A stretch of 64,000 nucleotides of DNA from Erodium maritimum (taxonomy: Eukaryota > Streptophyta > Magnoliopsida > Geraniales > Geraniaceae). Positions 33,263 to 44,989 of this stretch are shown here, piece by piece; the stretch's first letter is position 1, and every line of letters starts with the position of its first letter. Made by a program: the position numbers and the translations under genes. The notes under the pieces are model-generated. The model was not told where the DNA came from and searched no databases. It was given only the letters and a program-made list of their open reading frames with translations. The stretch is taken from NCBI GenBank assembly GCA_963921825.1, contig OY997588.1:84511043-84575042 (forward strand), in the 5' to 3' direction.

Positions 33263-34508
33263 TCAATCCTCTAACCGACTTGACCTGTATCGGATGTCAT
33301 CGTACTCGAGTATTGGTCGTTGGATCACTGGTAACATTGGTTCTTCGGCTGAGAGGCGTTCAGAGTCTCCCTGGTAGGTGTCCCGTTCGTCGTCCACTAT
33401 CATGTTGTGCATAATAATGCATGACCGTATGATCATCGCAAGTTTCTTATCATCCCAACCTCGAGCAGGCCTACTGATGATATGGAAACGAGCTTGTATT
33501 ATATCGAATGCCCTTTCCACATCTTTCCTTGTTGCCTCCTGTTTCTTGGAGTATAACATGTGCTTCGGTAGTTGTGGTGTCGGGATAGACTTCACGAAGC
33601 ACGCCCACGATGGCTAAATTCCATCTGTTAGGTAGTAGGGAGTGTTGTATGACGTACCGTTGACCTGAAACTCGATAGAAGGCTGATCACCCCGAAATAC
33701 ATGCATAAATATATACGATTTGTTCAGGACATTGATGTCGTTGTTCGGACCCGACATATCAAAGTAAGCATGCCAAATCCAAGTGTTGGGCCCCGCAACT
33801 ACTTCAAGCATCACCGTGGTCCAGAATGATCGCCCCGCTCATACACCCCCTGTTGGGCTTTTGGACAATTCCTCCACGCCCAATGCATACAATCGAGGCT
33901 GCCGATACAACCTGGAAAACCACGGGTTTCATTGATACGTGTTATGTAAGCAATGTCATTAATGTTGGCTTTCGGAGATAGGTATCACCAAAGACGTTGA
34001 TTATGGCGTAGCATAATCGGTGCATGCACTCAAGGGCAGTTGTCTTACCCTTCTTCAAATACTCGTCCAGATTATCAGTCGATGAACTGTAACACAACAT
34101 CCGTATAGATGTCGTACACTTTTGGATGGCTGAGAAACCAAGTCGGCCACGTCAATCTTCTCTTTGGATGAAATACAAATCGTACTTGGACACCCCATCT
34201 ACGGTTTTCAAGAAAATCGATTTCCCCATTCGGAAACGTCGATGAATTTTTTTTGCATCATACGTCGTGGTATCTGCAAAGTAGTCGGAAATAAGCCGCT
34301 CGTGAGCTCTTGCTTGGTCTCTGTGGATGACTTTCCTTTTCCGCTTTTCCTGGACGGGGTTTGTCATACTTTCCTCGCCCTCCTTAACTTGTGCTCGTAT
34401 GGACTCCAACATCTGATGCTCGGCTTCTCGGGTCGTTGCATGTAACGTTGCGTAGTCCATTTCACCAAGATCGTACTCATCACTGCTTGATGAATCCATG
34501 AACACCAT
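33263..34508 (-). pseudogene. PIF/Harbinger transposase, nearly full length but broken
   Basis: The start codon at 34508 opens MVFMDSSSSDEYDLG. The N-terminal segment (RRKRKVIHRDQARAHERL-like, then RRFRMGKSIFL) matches the plant Harbinger (DDE_Tnp_4 / plant transposon protein) family. On the minus strand SAIQKCTTSIRML lies near 34130, GSLDCMHWAWRNCP near 33900, MSGPNNDINVL near 33740 and ATRKDVERAFDIIQARF near 33520, so the likely D, D and E catalytic residues are all present. Breaks: a stop just after 34155, a frame change at about 33960, stops near 33820-33850, and a stop before PSWACFVKS at about 33612. The last frame ends at 33263. It could not make an intact transposase as it stands. A shorter relative lies at 45568-46115. 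Confidence 0.9.
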
Positions 34509-34597
34509 ACAGTATCAGAACAAATAAGGAGAGAATTTTATGGCTTTGGGAGAGAGTTAAACGACAATTTGTGGGATTTGTTGTGTGGGGATTCATG

Positions 34598-34605
34598 TAT
34601 TTATA
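34598..34605 (-). promoter_or_regulatory. TATA box of the Harbinger transposase
   Basis: TATAAATA on the minus strand, about 90 bases upstream of the transposase start codon at 34508, a typical plant spacing for TATA plus a short leader. Confidence 0.6.
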
Positions 34606-34619
34606 GATACAAATTCATT

Positions 34620-35456
34620 ATTTTTTGTTTTAATTTTTTTTAGGGTCAAACGAATCGGTTGACCCATGCAACGTGGCTGAATTATCGTGCCTTTTATGCT
34701 TTGGTTGCCGAAACGTCACCACGTGGTCAACACCGCTTCGATCGATTCGAAGGGCCTATGAGTCTTCAGATTCGTAGACCGTCGAAAGCGGATTCTCCGA
34801 ATCGACTAGACACGAGACTCAGATTCGACAAATCGGTAGGAAAAAAAAATATTTTTTTACCCGATTCGATGCACGATTAGACGGGCCCGAGATACCACTG
34901 TGGATAGCCTTCGAGGCTCAAAAGAAAAGAGAGGAGTCGTGAGAGAATTGAGGTGTTTTGTTTTTAATCTTATAAATGTTTTATTTAATGGGGTCTGAAT
35001 TTTCGCCGAATTAAAATGTCCAAGTCTGTTAGATGAGCAAACAGCTTTCCCGGTTATTATTGGTCGATCCGCCCACCCACCCGGACCCAAAACCCGAGCC
35101 ACCTGCTTACTTCCGGGTCCGGGTCCGGGTCCGATAGCCTTCAGGTCAAACCGCCCTCATCCGATCGGGTTCAGGTATCACGTAACCAGGCCGGGTACAC
35201 ACCCGCTCAGCACCCCTAATAACCAATACATATAATAAAGTTTTCGTTAGGGCTCAAGTTGTTTGTCCAATGCTAACTTCCACTTTGTTTGAGCCAGCAC
35301 GTGACTTAATTAAAGGGCACAACCCAAGGCCCATCAAGCCCAATTCAAGACCCAATAATATCAACATGAGGCCCATAAAATCATGAAACCCCACCATGCC
35401 ATTACCTTCGAGAAAATGGATGGGATTGTCACACAAAGAAGAAACTGAAAGTGAAG
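34620..35456. other. Intergenic DNA and F-box gene promoter region
   Basis: 35046-35219 is rich in GGGTCCGGGTCCGGGT and ends CAGCACCCCTAA, which resembles the end of a hAT-type non-autonomous element. Its partner end was not found. Two AGGCCCAT motifs (35327-35334 and 35369-35376) precede the F-box start codon. These resemble plant site II promoter elements common in housekeeping genes. No TATA box was noticed. Confidence 0.5.
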
Positions 35457-38084
35457 ATGAGCAGCAGTCGAAGAACAGCTCCGTCACCGGTAGAGGGATA
35501 CGGAGTGAGTGGGCTGGAGAGCCTCCCATCATCTATCGTCGTCGGCGAGATCCTCCTCAAACTCGATTTGGAATCCCTATGTTCATTGTCCTGTGTCTCC
35601 ACTACATTTCGCTCCCTCGCCGATCAAGCCCTCCTTCTCTTACCCTCCACACTCGATTTCTCCGTTGAGTACCTTTCTCTTCAAGGGTCTTCAATTTCTT
35701 CCCTTCTACTTCACTGTGTCGTAATATCTCATTGTTCTCCTTACTAAATTGCGGGCCTTTTCTTCCGACGTTCTCACTCTCCACCGCATCGTTACGCGCC
35801 GCAGAGAGGGTCTCGAGACCGTCACCCTCAATTTTTGCCTCCTGGAAGATTCCCATGTCGTCAATTTGCTTGGCCCTCATGTGCAGGAGCTCAATTTGCT
35901 CAGCAGGTCGCTGCTCTCATTTAACCTTCTTGCTTCTATTGGGGATAGGTGTCCCAATTTGAGGTATTGTTTTTTTTAATAAAAAAACTTGAAGCATATA
36001 TATGTTGTTGGCTTAATTACCTTTAGTACCCTTATGTATTGGTAACACACCTTTGGTACTCCTTTTGTATTGGTAGCACTGGACTAAATTTTGTTCAAAT
36101 GTATGCCATTTTGATGATCTGTGACCAATTCTTAAGGCATGTAAAAGGTTTTGTTATCAATACATAAGGGGTATTAAATGATATGTGACCAATTCATAAG
36201 GCTATTAAAGATGTGTTACAAATATGTAAGGACTCTTAAAAGTGTGTTACTAATTCAAAAGGGGTACAAAAGATAATTAACCTTATTGCTTATTTTTGTG
36301 TGTTTGGCTTGTGTTAGGGTTCTTGTAGTGATATTGATAGGTAGAGATTCAGCTGAAGTATACAATAGGAACCTTAACAAGATGATCAGCAAGTGCTTGC
36401 ACTTGGAGGTAAGAGATTAATCTACAATTCAATAGATTATATTTGATTCAGCTGGGTTGTTCTTTGTCATATGCTTGCTAAGCTCTAAGTTTTCGACCCA
36501 AATGAATTAATGAAAATATAGAGCTCTGAATCATACCAACACTGAAAACAAATTATAACATTGTATTTGTATGGTGACAGAACTGTGAACACATAAATGT
36601 ACAACATTATTGTTGCCTTATCTTAGAGCATCTCACTGACTGTATTTGACATCACTTGTGATAATGTTGAACACAAATCAGCATCTTGTTGCATTTTTCT
36701 ATGCATGCTTCTTTTGTAATGACAGTCTCTCTGTCTGAAGATTAGGTGGACAGAGTACAATGCACATTTTTTCCAGTCTGTCGAGGTTTTCCTGCCCAAA
36801 ACTATCACAACTTTGAAATTGAATCCCATGTTGGTGGAAGATGCCCTCCATCTTGTAAGTGGGCTTAGGGTGAGTAGGAGCGTCGTGGATGAGCCAGACT
36901 TAAGTCTCTCTCCATTGTGGCCTAATTTTGCATTGCGAAGCTTAGCACTGGTTGTAGACTTTTTATCGGATGAGCTTATTGTCGCCATCACCTACACACT
37001 TCCTTTTTTGGTTGAGCTGGATCTTGAGGATAGACCGAAAAAGGAACCGTTGCTACATCAGGACTTTTCCAATATGGGGCTTCAGTCTCTGTGCATTTTT
37101 CGTCATATGACTAGCCTCTCGCTTATTAGAAGTAGACACAACTACCCAGCATCTTTCAAAAGAATAAATGATATGGGCATATTTCTCCTTTCAGAGGGTT
37201 GTAAAGGACTAGAATCACTTAGGCTCTCTGGGTTCTCTAAAGTAACAGATGCTGGCTTTGCAATGATTCTACACTCTTGCAAGAAGTTGAAGAAGTTTGA
37301 AGTTCGTAATGCTATGCTTTTGTCAGACTTGGCTTTCCATGATCTCATCGAGGCCCCATGTTCACTTGTTGAGGTGCGATTGTTATCATGCAATCTTATA
37401 ACCAGTGAAACTGTGAAGAAGTTGGCTTGTTCCAGTACCTTGGAGGTGCTTGATTTCTCGGGCAGCAAAAGCATAGCTGATTCATGCCTCAATCTAGTTT
37501 CACGACTCTCAAAGTTGACATCGCTGAATCTTGCAGGAGCAGATGTCACTGATGACGGTTTATTCTTCTTGGTCAGGGAAGCCCTCCCATTACCCATGAT
37601 GTGTCTCAGAAGCTGTAAGCGGGTAACCGATAAAGGCATCATCTTTGTACTGGATAATGGAGCCACAATTAGCAAAACACTATTAGCCCTCGATTTAGGG
37701 CACATGCCAAGAATATCTGACAAAGCCATTCTTGCAATATCCGCTGCTTGTAGTAGGATTGCTTAACTATGCATTAGGTTCTGCTTCTATGTAACTGATT
37801 CAGCAATACAAGCTTTGGCCATGAGGAGTGGATTGGAAGGAGGATTTAAAGGGATTCAGAAGCTTGATCTTTATAACTGCAATGGGCTGTGTGATAATTC
37901 AATTCTTTTGTTGTTTCGGGGACTATGCTGGCTTGGTATTGGAAACACTTGTTTGTCAAGCAATGAAGTTGGTGTATTAGATGGGATTCGTCGAGGACGA
38001 AAGTGGATGACCCTTTGTTTGGATGGTTGTGAATTGGGCTGTCATGATGGCTGGAAATTCCACACATCAGAACATATATCTTGA
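35457..38084 (+). pseudogene. F-box/leucine-rich-repeat protein, FBL10/At-B-like, broken
   Basis: F-box proteins of this type are substrate adaptors of SCF ubiquitin ligases. ATG is at 35457. The F-box (LESLPSSIVVGEILLKLDLESLCSLSCVSTTFRSL) is at residues about 20-55. Exon 1 ends at 35963, with a required change of frame between about 35700 and 35750. Exon 2 is 36318-36408 and exon 3 is 36726-38084, both with GT-AG borders and matching phase. Exon 3 carries AMN1-type LRRs (GLESLRLSGFSKVTDAGF, ALDLGHMPRISDKA). An in-frame TAA at 37764 falls inside the LRRs, after which the same frame continues for 105 codons (FYVTDSAIQALAMRSG) to TGA at 38082. So there is one frame change and one nonsense codon. 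The gene is recently decayed, or the sequence has two errors. The subfamily call comes from remembered family layout. Confidence 0.8.
36010..36282. mobile_element. MITE in F-box intron 1
   Basis: Terminal inverted repeats GGCTTAATTACCTTTAGTAC at the left and, on the other strand, GGTTAATTATCTTTTGTACC at the right, 273 bp in all, inside the 354-bp intron 35964-36317. The interior repeats GTGTTACNAATNNNTAAGG-like phrases in both orientations. A clear target duplication was not seen. The termini begin GGTTAATT-like, as does the MITE at 53507-53857, so both may belong to one superfamily. Confidence 0.7.
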
Positions 38085-38275
38085 TATTTAATTGCCAAAC
38101 AGACTTATCATGCAATAATTTAGTTGCTCCATCACAAGCCGTAGCCGTATGATTTTGATCTTGAGTGTATCTTATAGCTGGCTAGTAGGCCATTTACCTT
38201 TCTAATACTCAAAAATCATTTTCTGGGTTTGTGGATTTGAATATCTTGATTATTTAGTAACATTTCTAGATTTGA

Positions 38276-38760
38276 GAAGTATCCTCAATTTGGGTGTGAA
38301 GATTATGAGGGTGTAGGTAATGTTGAAGAGCCATAAGGTCGAGCAACAAAAATTCTCGGCCAGGACATTAAGATCATCGGCCAGGTTTTTTTCGATGAAA
38401 TCGGACAACAAATTTCTTGGTCAAGTTTTTTCGGCTTGAATTGCTTAATTCTTTTAACAACGAGGAAAATGTGCACCGTTTTGGAACCTCGCGGTAGTTA
38501 CTTTCTTAGCCGAGGAAACTGTCATTCCTCAGTCTTGAAAATTCCTAGTCGAGGAAAATGGATCCTCGGCCATGAATTCTCAGGATTTTCAACACCGAGG
38601 AAATTTGATTCTCGGCCTCGTTTTTCACTACCAAGGAATTGTAATCCTTAGTGTTGAAATATTGGATGTTATTCATCACCGAGGAACTACAATATCTTCG
38701 GCCAAGTTATGACCAAAATCGAGAATAAAAATATTGTAAACCGTGCATCCGAACACGTAA
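38276..38760. repeat. Cluster of CCGAGGAA / TCCTCGG inverted motifs
   Basis: CCGAGGAAA-type and TTCCTCGG-type motifs alternate about every 25-50 bp (e.g. 38513, 38552, 38571, 38596, 38683). This is like the subterminal repeats that CACTA transposases bind. No CACTA terminus was found at either side, and the family-G LTR starts at 38892. Confidence 0.65.
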
Positions 38761-38891
38761 AACCTATACAAAATCATATTTAACAGTAGTTATAGTCTAA
38801 AAACCAGAAATTATCGTTGTTCGATAAACAAAAACAAGCACAAACAGTCTGAATGTTAGGGTCATACAAACACCGAAAGGTCTCTTAAAAC

Positions 38892-41800
38892 TGTCACGCC
38901 CCAAATTCACTCAAACCGAACCTGGAACGTGAACGTTTTAAAATAATAAACACTTTGAAACCTTTTCCATTTAAACATTTTAAAATACCAGTTTAGTTCA
39001 ACAAAATATTATTTACAACTTAAAATACGTCACAACACGTGGACAAAAGTACAAGGTATCCGTCACTAGACTCATAAGACAAACACCCGGACTCCGCTCC
39101 TAGCTCCACAAGCTTCGAGAGCTCACCTAGTCCGTCCTGTGATCAGTACCTGTAGGAAAAGCAGCTAGGGGTGAGCGTTCGCTCACCACCACAGATAACA
39201 GACTGACTACGACATAATTAGCAGACAAAGCCGGTAACACCCACAACAAACTCAACTCCGGGGATCACTGTCCCCAACTCAAGTACTCCGACTGACAAAC
39301 ACCCACGGTGACCTTCCTCGAGCGACTCAACACTCAACCACATAAGTAGACCTGACACAACGATCACGACCTCTTCCAAGGACTCAAACGAAAGCTACGC
39401 AACACCAAACAAGATCACAAAGGATCGCACACCAAACAAGATCACAAAGGATCGCATACCAGCTGCTCAGTAACCTCTCCCACTCACACGAACGCGGATC
39501 AGGCTAGCCAAAGAATGCTTACAACCTGTGCTACTCAAACTCGGACCAGGCCAGCCAAATAATGCTTGCAACCTGTTGATACTCAAACTGTGTCAGGCCA
39601 GCCAAAGAATGCTTGCAACCTGTTGGTACTCAAACTGTGTCAGGCCAGCCAAAGAATGCTTGCAACCTGTTGATACTCAAACTGTGTCAGGCCAGCCAAA
39701 GAATGCTTGCAACCTGTTGATACTCAAACTTGGTCAGGCCAGCCAAAGAATGCTTGCAACCTACCGGGATCCGCAACTACAATCACAAGCACAATCACAA
39801 TCACAATCACAAGCAAGTTCAACAACCAGTAACAAGACCAGTTCAACACTCCACAGGCACTCATGGCCACATAAGACACCGACAGTAAAACACGGACTCA
39901 ACAACCCCAAACCATTCATGGGCACTCACGGCCACCCAAGACACACCAACAGTAACTCACGGGCTCAACAACCCCACGGCACTCACGGCCACCCAAGACG
40001 CACCAACAGTAACTCACAGGCTCAACAACCCCACGACACTCACGGCCACTCAAGACACACCAACAGTAACTCACGGGCTCAACAACCCCACGGCACTCAC
40101 GGCCACTCAAGACACACCAACAGTAACTCACTGGCTCAACAACCCCACGGCACTCACGGCCACTCAAGACACCAGCAATAAAGCAACACGGGTTCAACAA
40201 CCCAACGGCACTCACGGCCACCCAAGACACCAATACTAAAGTAACACGGGTTCAACAACCCAACGGCACTCACGGCCACCCAAGACACCAATACTAAAGT
40301 AACACGTGTTCAACAACCCAACGGGCCCTCATGGCCACCCAAGACACCAACGGTAAAGTACGGGTTCACAACCCCACGGGCACTCACGACCACCCAAAAC
40401 ACCAATAATAATACCACGGGCTCTCATGGCCACCCAAGACTCAACAATAATACACGGGCTCTCATGGCCACCCAAGACATCGACAATAATACACGGGCTC
40501 TCATGGCCACCCAAGACATCGACAATAATACACGGGCTCTCATAGCCACCCAAGATATAAATTAAACAGTCAACCTCCGGGCATGGTCGTATGCTTCCAG
40601 TAATTCTAAAAACGCTAAGTTCTCTGCTCCTACGACACTACTTAGTGTCACATGATTTTCTCATATTCGCTACGTTCCCGTATCATGCATTTCTAATGTT
40701 CGATAACCTACTCAACCCACAACACCCCGGTGTCACATGCAATTCTACTGATAACCTACTTTTCCCTACCTCGTGCGTGTTCTCCAAAAGCCAACCAACG
40801 AGCTCCGGTGTGATCTCAGTCACTCACCCAGCTTTCCCTTGCCTCGGTCCGCGGCACGATCTAATAAGAACACGATTTTAAATACTTATAAGTTCGCAGA
40901 CATAAACTGGAATTCAGTAAACTCGACGCCCAAAACTAACCCCGACAATGTCGATCACTCCCAAACTTCCCAATTACTCGACATTGTCGATAAAGGACCC
41001 GTAAAGTCCCGATTCGCCCGACATGGCGAATCTGCCCGGGTTTTGTAAATACCCTTCCGAGGCTCCAAAAATTCCCGTTTTCGTTTCTACGGTCTTAGAA
41101 TAATTCAAGGGTCCCAATGCACTTGACGGAATCGAATTCCGACTTCTGAGTCAATTAATTAACGTTTAAAGTTTCTAAACCCGATAAATACAACTTTCGC
41201 ATTTTAATTCCAAATTTCGATCCGGATGTGGATTAACTACTTGGGGATCGTCCTAAACCACCTGAACACGAAAACCCGATACTCGGGCATGTGGGCCCCA
41301 CCCGGCCACAATTAGGAAAATTTCCTTTTCACCCCAAAACGTTCCTAACGAACCCCAAACCTCAACCATTCATCTTTAAACCAATCTTAAACAAAACCCA
41401 ACCTTAATCAAACCGTTTAAACTCAAACCCTAAAAATTCAAACGTATCAAAACGAAAATCGGTTAGGTGCTCACCGTAGAGAATGTCGATGTGAGCTCGA
41501 TTCTTTTATCGTTGAGACGATCCACCGGTTTGATCGTCGGGAATCACCAAAACCCTAAACTTTCTTCTCCTTTTCTCTCCACCTTCTCTCCTCTTTCTAT
41601 CCACTTTCTCTCTCTTCAACTCCCCCTTTTTGGTTCTGTTTTTGCCGAACCACAAAACCATTCCCTTTTATTTGTTTAAAAAAAACAACACCAACCTTTT
41701 TAAATTACAAAACTAACACTCCAAGTCTCATCTTTGTTTTGTTCAAGAAACGTAACACCACCACATAATTGACATGTGGCAAGTGGGTCTCACACCTTTT

Positions 41801-42204
41801 GGAAAATATCTTCTAGATATTTTCCAATCAGATTCGCGAAATTCGGCCGTCTCGGTCCCCGAATGGGCACTTTTTCCAAGAAATTACGAAACTTCACGGG
41901 CTACAAGGAAACGGCTCAACTAAGATCGCTGCGACGACGACTAAGCTTTTTGGATCCAAAACGGTCCTCGAATGGACCAAAACGTCGCTCGGTTGACTTT
42001 TCCAGCGAAAAGTCAACATTTCCCAAATTGATCAGAAAGTTGCCCTGAGTCCCCCGGAACTCACTTTAGTCAATATCGGGGTCAACTTAAGTCCGGTATG
42101 ACCCTCGGGGTCCAATTCCGGTTCAATTCAGTGTCTGCTCAAAAAATTTTAATTTTCCTGTTTTTCGCAGGTTTGACTGGCGTTGACCGGGAGTGGTTAT
42201 TACA
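38892..42204 (-). mobile_element. Family-G long LTR, solo, no clear TSD
   Basis: Starts TGTCACGCCCCAAATTC and ends GACCGGGAGTGGTTATTACA, 3313 bp and full length. Flanking pentamers AAAAC (38887-38891) and TAAAT (42205-42209) do not match, so the flanks were altered or the LTR derives from recombination between elements. It contains 47-bp units at 39530-39780 and GGGCTCAACAACCCCACGG-type units at 39830-40560. The 217-codon plus frame at 39528-40181 is a translation of these arrays and not a gene. Confidence 0.93.
39530..40560. repeat. Two adjacent minisatellites in family-G LTR
   Basis: A 47-bp unit with ATGCTTGCAACCTGTTGATA recurs five times (e.g. 39562 and 39609). From 39830 units containing GGCACTCACGGCCACCCAAG follow at about 55-60 bp, ending in shorter GGGCTCTCATGGCCACCC units. 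Confidence 0.88.
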
Positions 42205-43010
42205 TAAATAGTTCAGAAAAACTATTCTTTAAAGGGACAGTTCGTCTGCATGTAGTTGACGAACTTGACGACTTGGGCATCTAGTACCTCACGCATCTTC
42301 CTTTCCTCTTCAACATATCCTGCATACAGTGCAGGATATGCAGAATAACGCGTAGTCGTTATTGGCGGAGTCATATAGTGCCTAAAAATAAAAACGAAAC
42401 ACGGAAATAAGAAATTAAAAAAAGCATATTAAAACAACTTGAGTAGCAAGTTTGGATACTTACTCTTACCCAGTTGTACAGTTCCACCCTCTCATCGTTG
42501 TGTAAATCAGACGTCTCGACGTTTATCAAGACTAACCCACGAACACATATTTCTCCTCCAAAATTTGTCTCCTGAAAAATCACACCAAAACTAGAAAAAT
42601 TGTGCTAAAATCACAAAAATTTTAACGAACTATACTGCTAGGAGAATTAAAATTATCTTATCATTATTGACAATTGGAAATAAATATTAGCATTTATATA
42701 TTATTTGTTTATAAGCGAATTATTATTAGCAATTGATCTACAGAGAAAAGAGATCGATGCAAGATAGGTATCCTCAAAATGGAGTCCCTCTTGCAAGACC
42801 AAAACAGTTCACTACGAGCCACCAACAAACACATCAAACCAAAGTCCAAAACCCACAGTCCACAGGCCAAAACAAGAAACAAAATAACAATCAAGAAACA
42901 TAAAGCAATGAGATCGAACTGAAGCATCAGTTGTACCCCGCCTCCGCTTACTCACCAAGCACCACCCGAGGTCTCTTTCCAAATCCTAAAAAGTAACTCC
43001 ACTCTGAACA
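42205..43010. other. Unassigned DNA, possible transposon ORF tail
   Basis: Two short minus-strand frames look protein-like. One, around 42240-42370, reads TPPITTTRYSAYPALYAGYVEEERKMREVLDAQ. The other, at 42450-42580, reads QETNFGGEICVRGLVLINVETSD. They could be exons of a plant DNA-transposon accessory protein, but I cannot name a family. The rest is AT-rich. Confidence 0.3.
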
Positions 43011-43300
43011 CTACAAGGGAAATGAACCTCTGCGAGGACCTTTTGTCTTCGCAGAGGTTAGTATTGGCGTCGCAGAAGTACCTCCACTAACTTCTACGAC
43101 ACCATAAGACCGAGTCGTAGTAAGTTGGCCAAAATCCACCTCTACGACAACATTGGTGACGTCGTAGAGGAAACACCACCTCTACGACTGCATATATGCC
43201 GTCGTAGAGGACACACAAGCTCTGCGACTACATATATGCCGCCGTAGAGGACACACAAGCTCTACGACCAGCCCTACTATGTGTCTTTTTGGAGGCGAGG
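43011..43300 (+). mobile_element. One end of a CACTA (En/Spm) transposon
   Basis: CACTACAAGGGAAATGAACC at 43011 is a CACTA-type terminus. It is followed by CTCTACGAC/GTCGTAGAGG motifs in both orientations every 20-45 bp up to about 43265, i.e. a subterminal repeat region. The element should extend rightwards but sequence changes to a LINE tail after about 43300, and no opposite TAGTG end was found. It is a truncated end only. Confidence 0.7.
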
Positions 43301-43479
43301 GGTCGCAAAATATCCTTAATGGAAATGAGATGTTATTTCTGCAAGAGTTGCTTTGAGGATCAGATATGTTATTTTTGGTCATGCATTGTAATCATGTGTG
43401 GATTCTTTGGAGTCAGATTCATTCTTGGTGAGGTTTCCAACGAGTATTTTCGGAGGACATTATAGCTTGTATTATGAGT

Positions 43480-43915
43480 TGGGGAAGTCTTCTCTCTAAA
43501 TCCTAGAGAAAAAGTTGGATGTTGGTGTGTTATGTTACAATTTGGAGCATTTGGATTTGTAGGAACAATGCAGCCTTCAATGACAAAATGGACACGGTGG
43601 ATAAGGTGCTTTTGGGACTGCATGCGAACGTTTTTGGTATGTTACTAGATGCATGATTGCTGAAAGCAGAAGCTGGGTGTGATTTGTGGATAAACGCTCC
43701 AGGGGAGTGTGTAGGGAGCCGAAAGCCGAGTGGGTGGTCGACCTTAGGGACTTATCCACTCGGTTCTCCGAGGGCTTGTGTTTATTTTTAGTTCTTTGTG
43801 CTCTTTTCAGTTGTGAGCCTGATCCTTCGGTTGATCGGCTCCTCTTTGTATATGTTCTTCATATTCAAAATCAACAACTCCATTGCTTATAAAAAGTATA
43901 TTATCCAAAAGGGAA
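43480..43915 (+). pseudogene. LINE ORF2 C-terminal fragment and 3' UTR
   Basis: Around 43530-43650 the plus strand reads WSIWICRNNAAFNDKMDTVDKVLLGL, matching the extreme C-terminal region of plant LINE reverse transcriptases (zf-RVT neighbourhood). After a stop comes a GAGCCTGATCCTTCGGTTGATC tail and a T-rich stretch. RT and endonuclease domains are absent, as expected of a 5'-truncated LINE. Confidence 0.55.
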
Positions 43916-43933
43916 ATACTGGTAAACACAACT

Positions 43934-44958
43934 TCAAGCTATATTTCCGTTATGACTTATATCCCCATCATCATCTTTAAAGAAGTCGGAGACTGCAAGC
44001 TTGATCGGAGCATCAACATGATCAATAAAATTTGTCTCAACGACCTTCTCCTTTCCTTTGATCGATTCTTGGTATAATTTTGCCAAGTAGTTTGGTACGT
44101 GACAAACACGTGACCAATGATCATTCCACCATATCGATAACATTTGGTTTCAGTATTTCTAGGAGTTTGGTTTCATGAGACTTTTCCTTTTTTATGTTTA
44201 TCATATCGGTTACACTTCTGGTGTTATACCTTGTTATTTCTTCCATAAGGTTGAAAAGTGTTATGCCCATAACCACAACCATGACTACGACCACAACCAC
44301 AACCTCGATCACGAAAGGGTCCTCGGCCTTGCCTAGGTCTAGAGTTACCATCATATATTGTCACATTCACTTCTGGGAAACACTAACAACATGGCGAGTT
44401 TGATGATTTTTCATTAATAACTCGTTATTTTTCCCAACAACAAGTAAACATGCAATCAAATCTGTAAATTTCTAAAACTTTCGTTCTCGATATTGTTGTT
44501 GTAGGAGCATATTCGATGACTGGAATGTGGAGAATTTTTTCTCAAGTATAAATTCATCAGTTATTTTATCCCACAACTCCGGAGCTTGGATACAATTTTA
44601 AACATGGTTGAATTGTATATATTTACAGACTTAAAGTCTTGTACCCTGAGATTAAACCAGTCATATAGTGCTCAGGGAGAGCTATTGTTTTCATATGCTC
44701 AAACCTCTTCTTAAGCTTAACCCATAATTCAAGTGGGTCTTCGTCAACCAAGTATTCTACCCGTAGATCTTTTTGCATATGATGACAAATTAAAATTATG
44801 GTCTGGACTTTATTTTTCGCAAATTCTTTATTCCTTTCTATTATGGTGTCTCCAAGATTCTGAGATGTTAAATGGAGAGTTGTGTCTAATGCGTAATCAT
44901 AATAATATTTCTCATCCAGTTTGAGGGGTATATAATGAAACTTTGTCAGGTTCTTCAC
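43934..44958 (-). pseudogene. Ty1/copia gag fragment (different family)
   Basis: On the minus strand the piece starts MKNLTKFHYIPLKLDEKYYY and reads DTTLHLTSQNLGDTIIERNKE, then DPLELWVKLKKRFEHMKTIALPE, the UBN2-type gag of plant copia elements. Further on, past frame changes, come a GR-repeat region and a zinc knuckle remnant (NDHWSRVCHVP) followed by LAKLYQESIKGKEKVVETNFIDHVD. Not family C. A PBS-like CGTTATCAATACG on the minus strand (44976-44989) lies just upstream of gag, so its 5' LTR would lie beyond 44990. No pol is present. Confidence 0.75.
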
Positions 44959-44989
44959 CTAAACAGACGAGCTGATCGTATTGATAACG

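Noticed and set aside
39528-40181. 217-codon open frame, and similar long frames at 28142-28492 and 28689-29236
   Set aside because: They are translations of minisatellite arrays in family-G LTRs and have no domain. Frame openness follows from the repeat sequence.
38887-42209. Target duplication for the family-G LTR at 38892
   Set aside because: Flanking pentamers AAAAC and TAAAT do not match. I report the LTR without a TSD.
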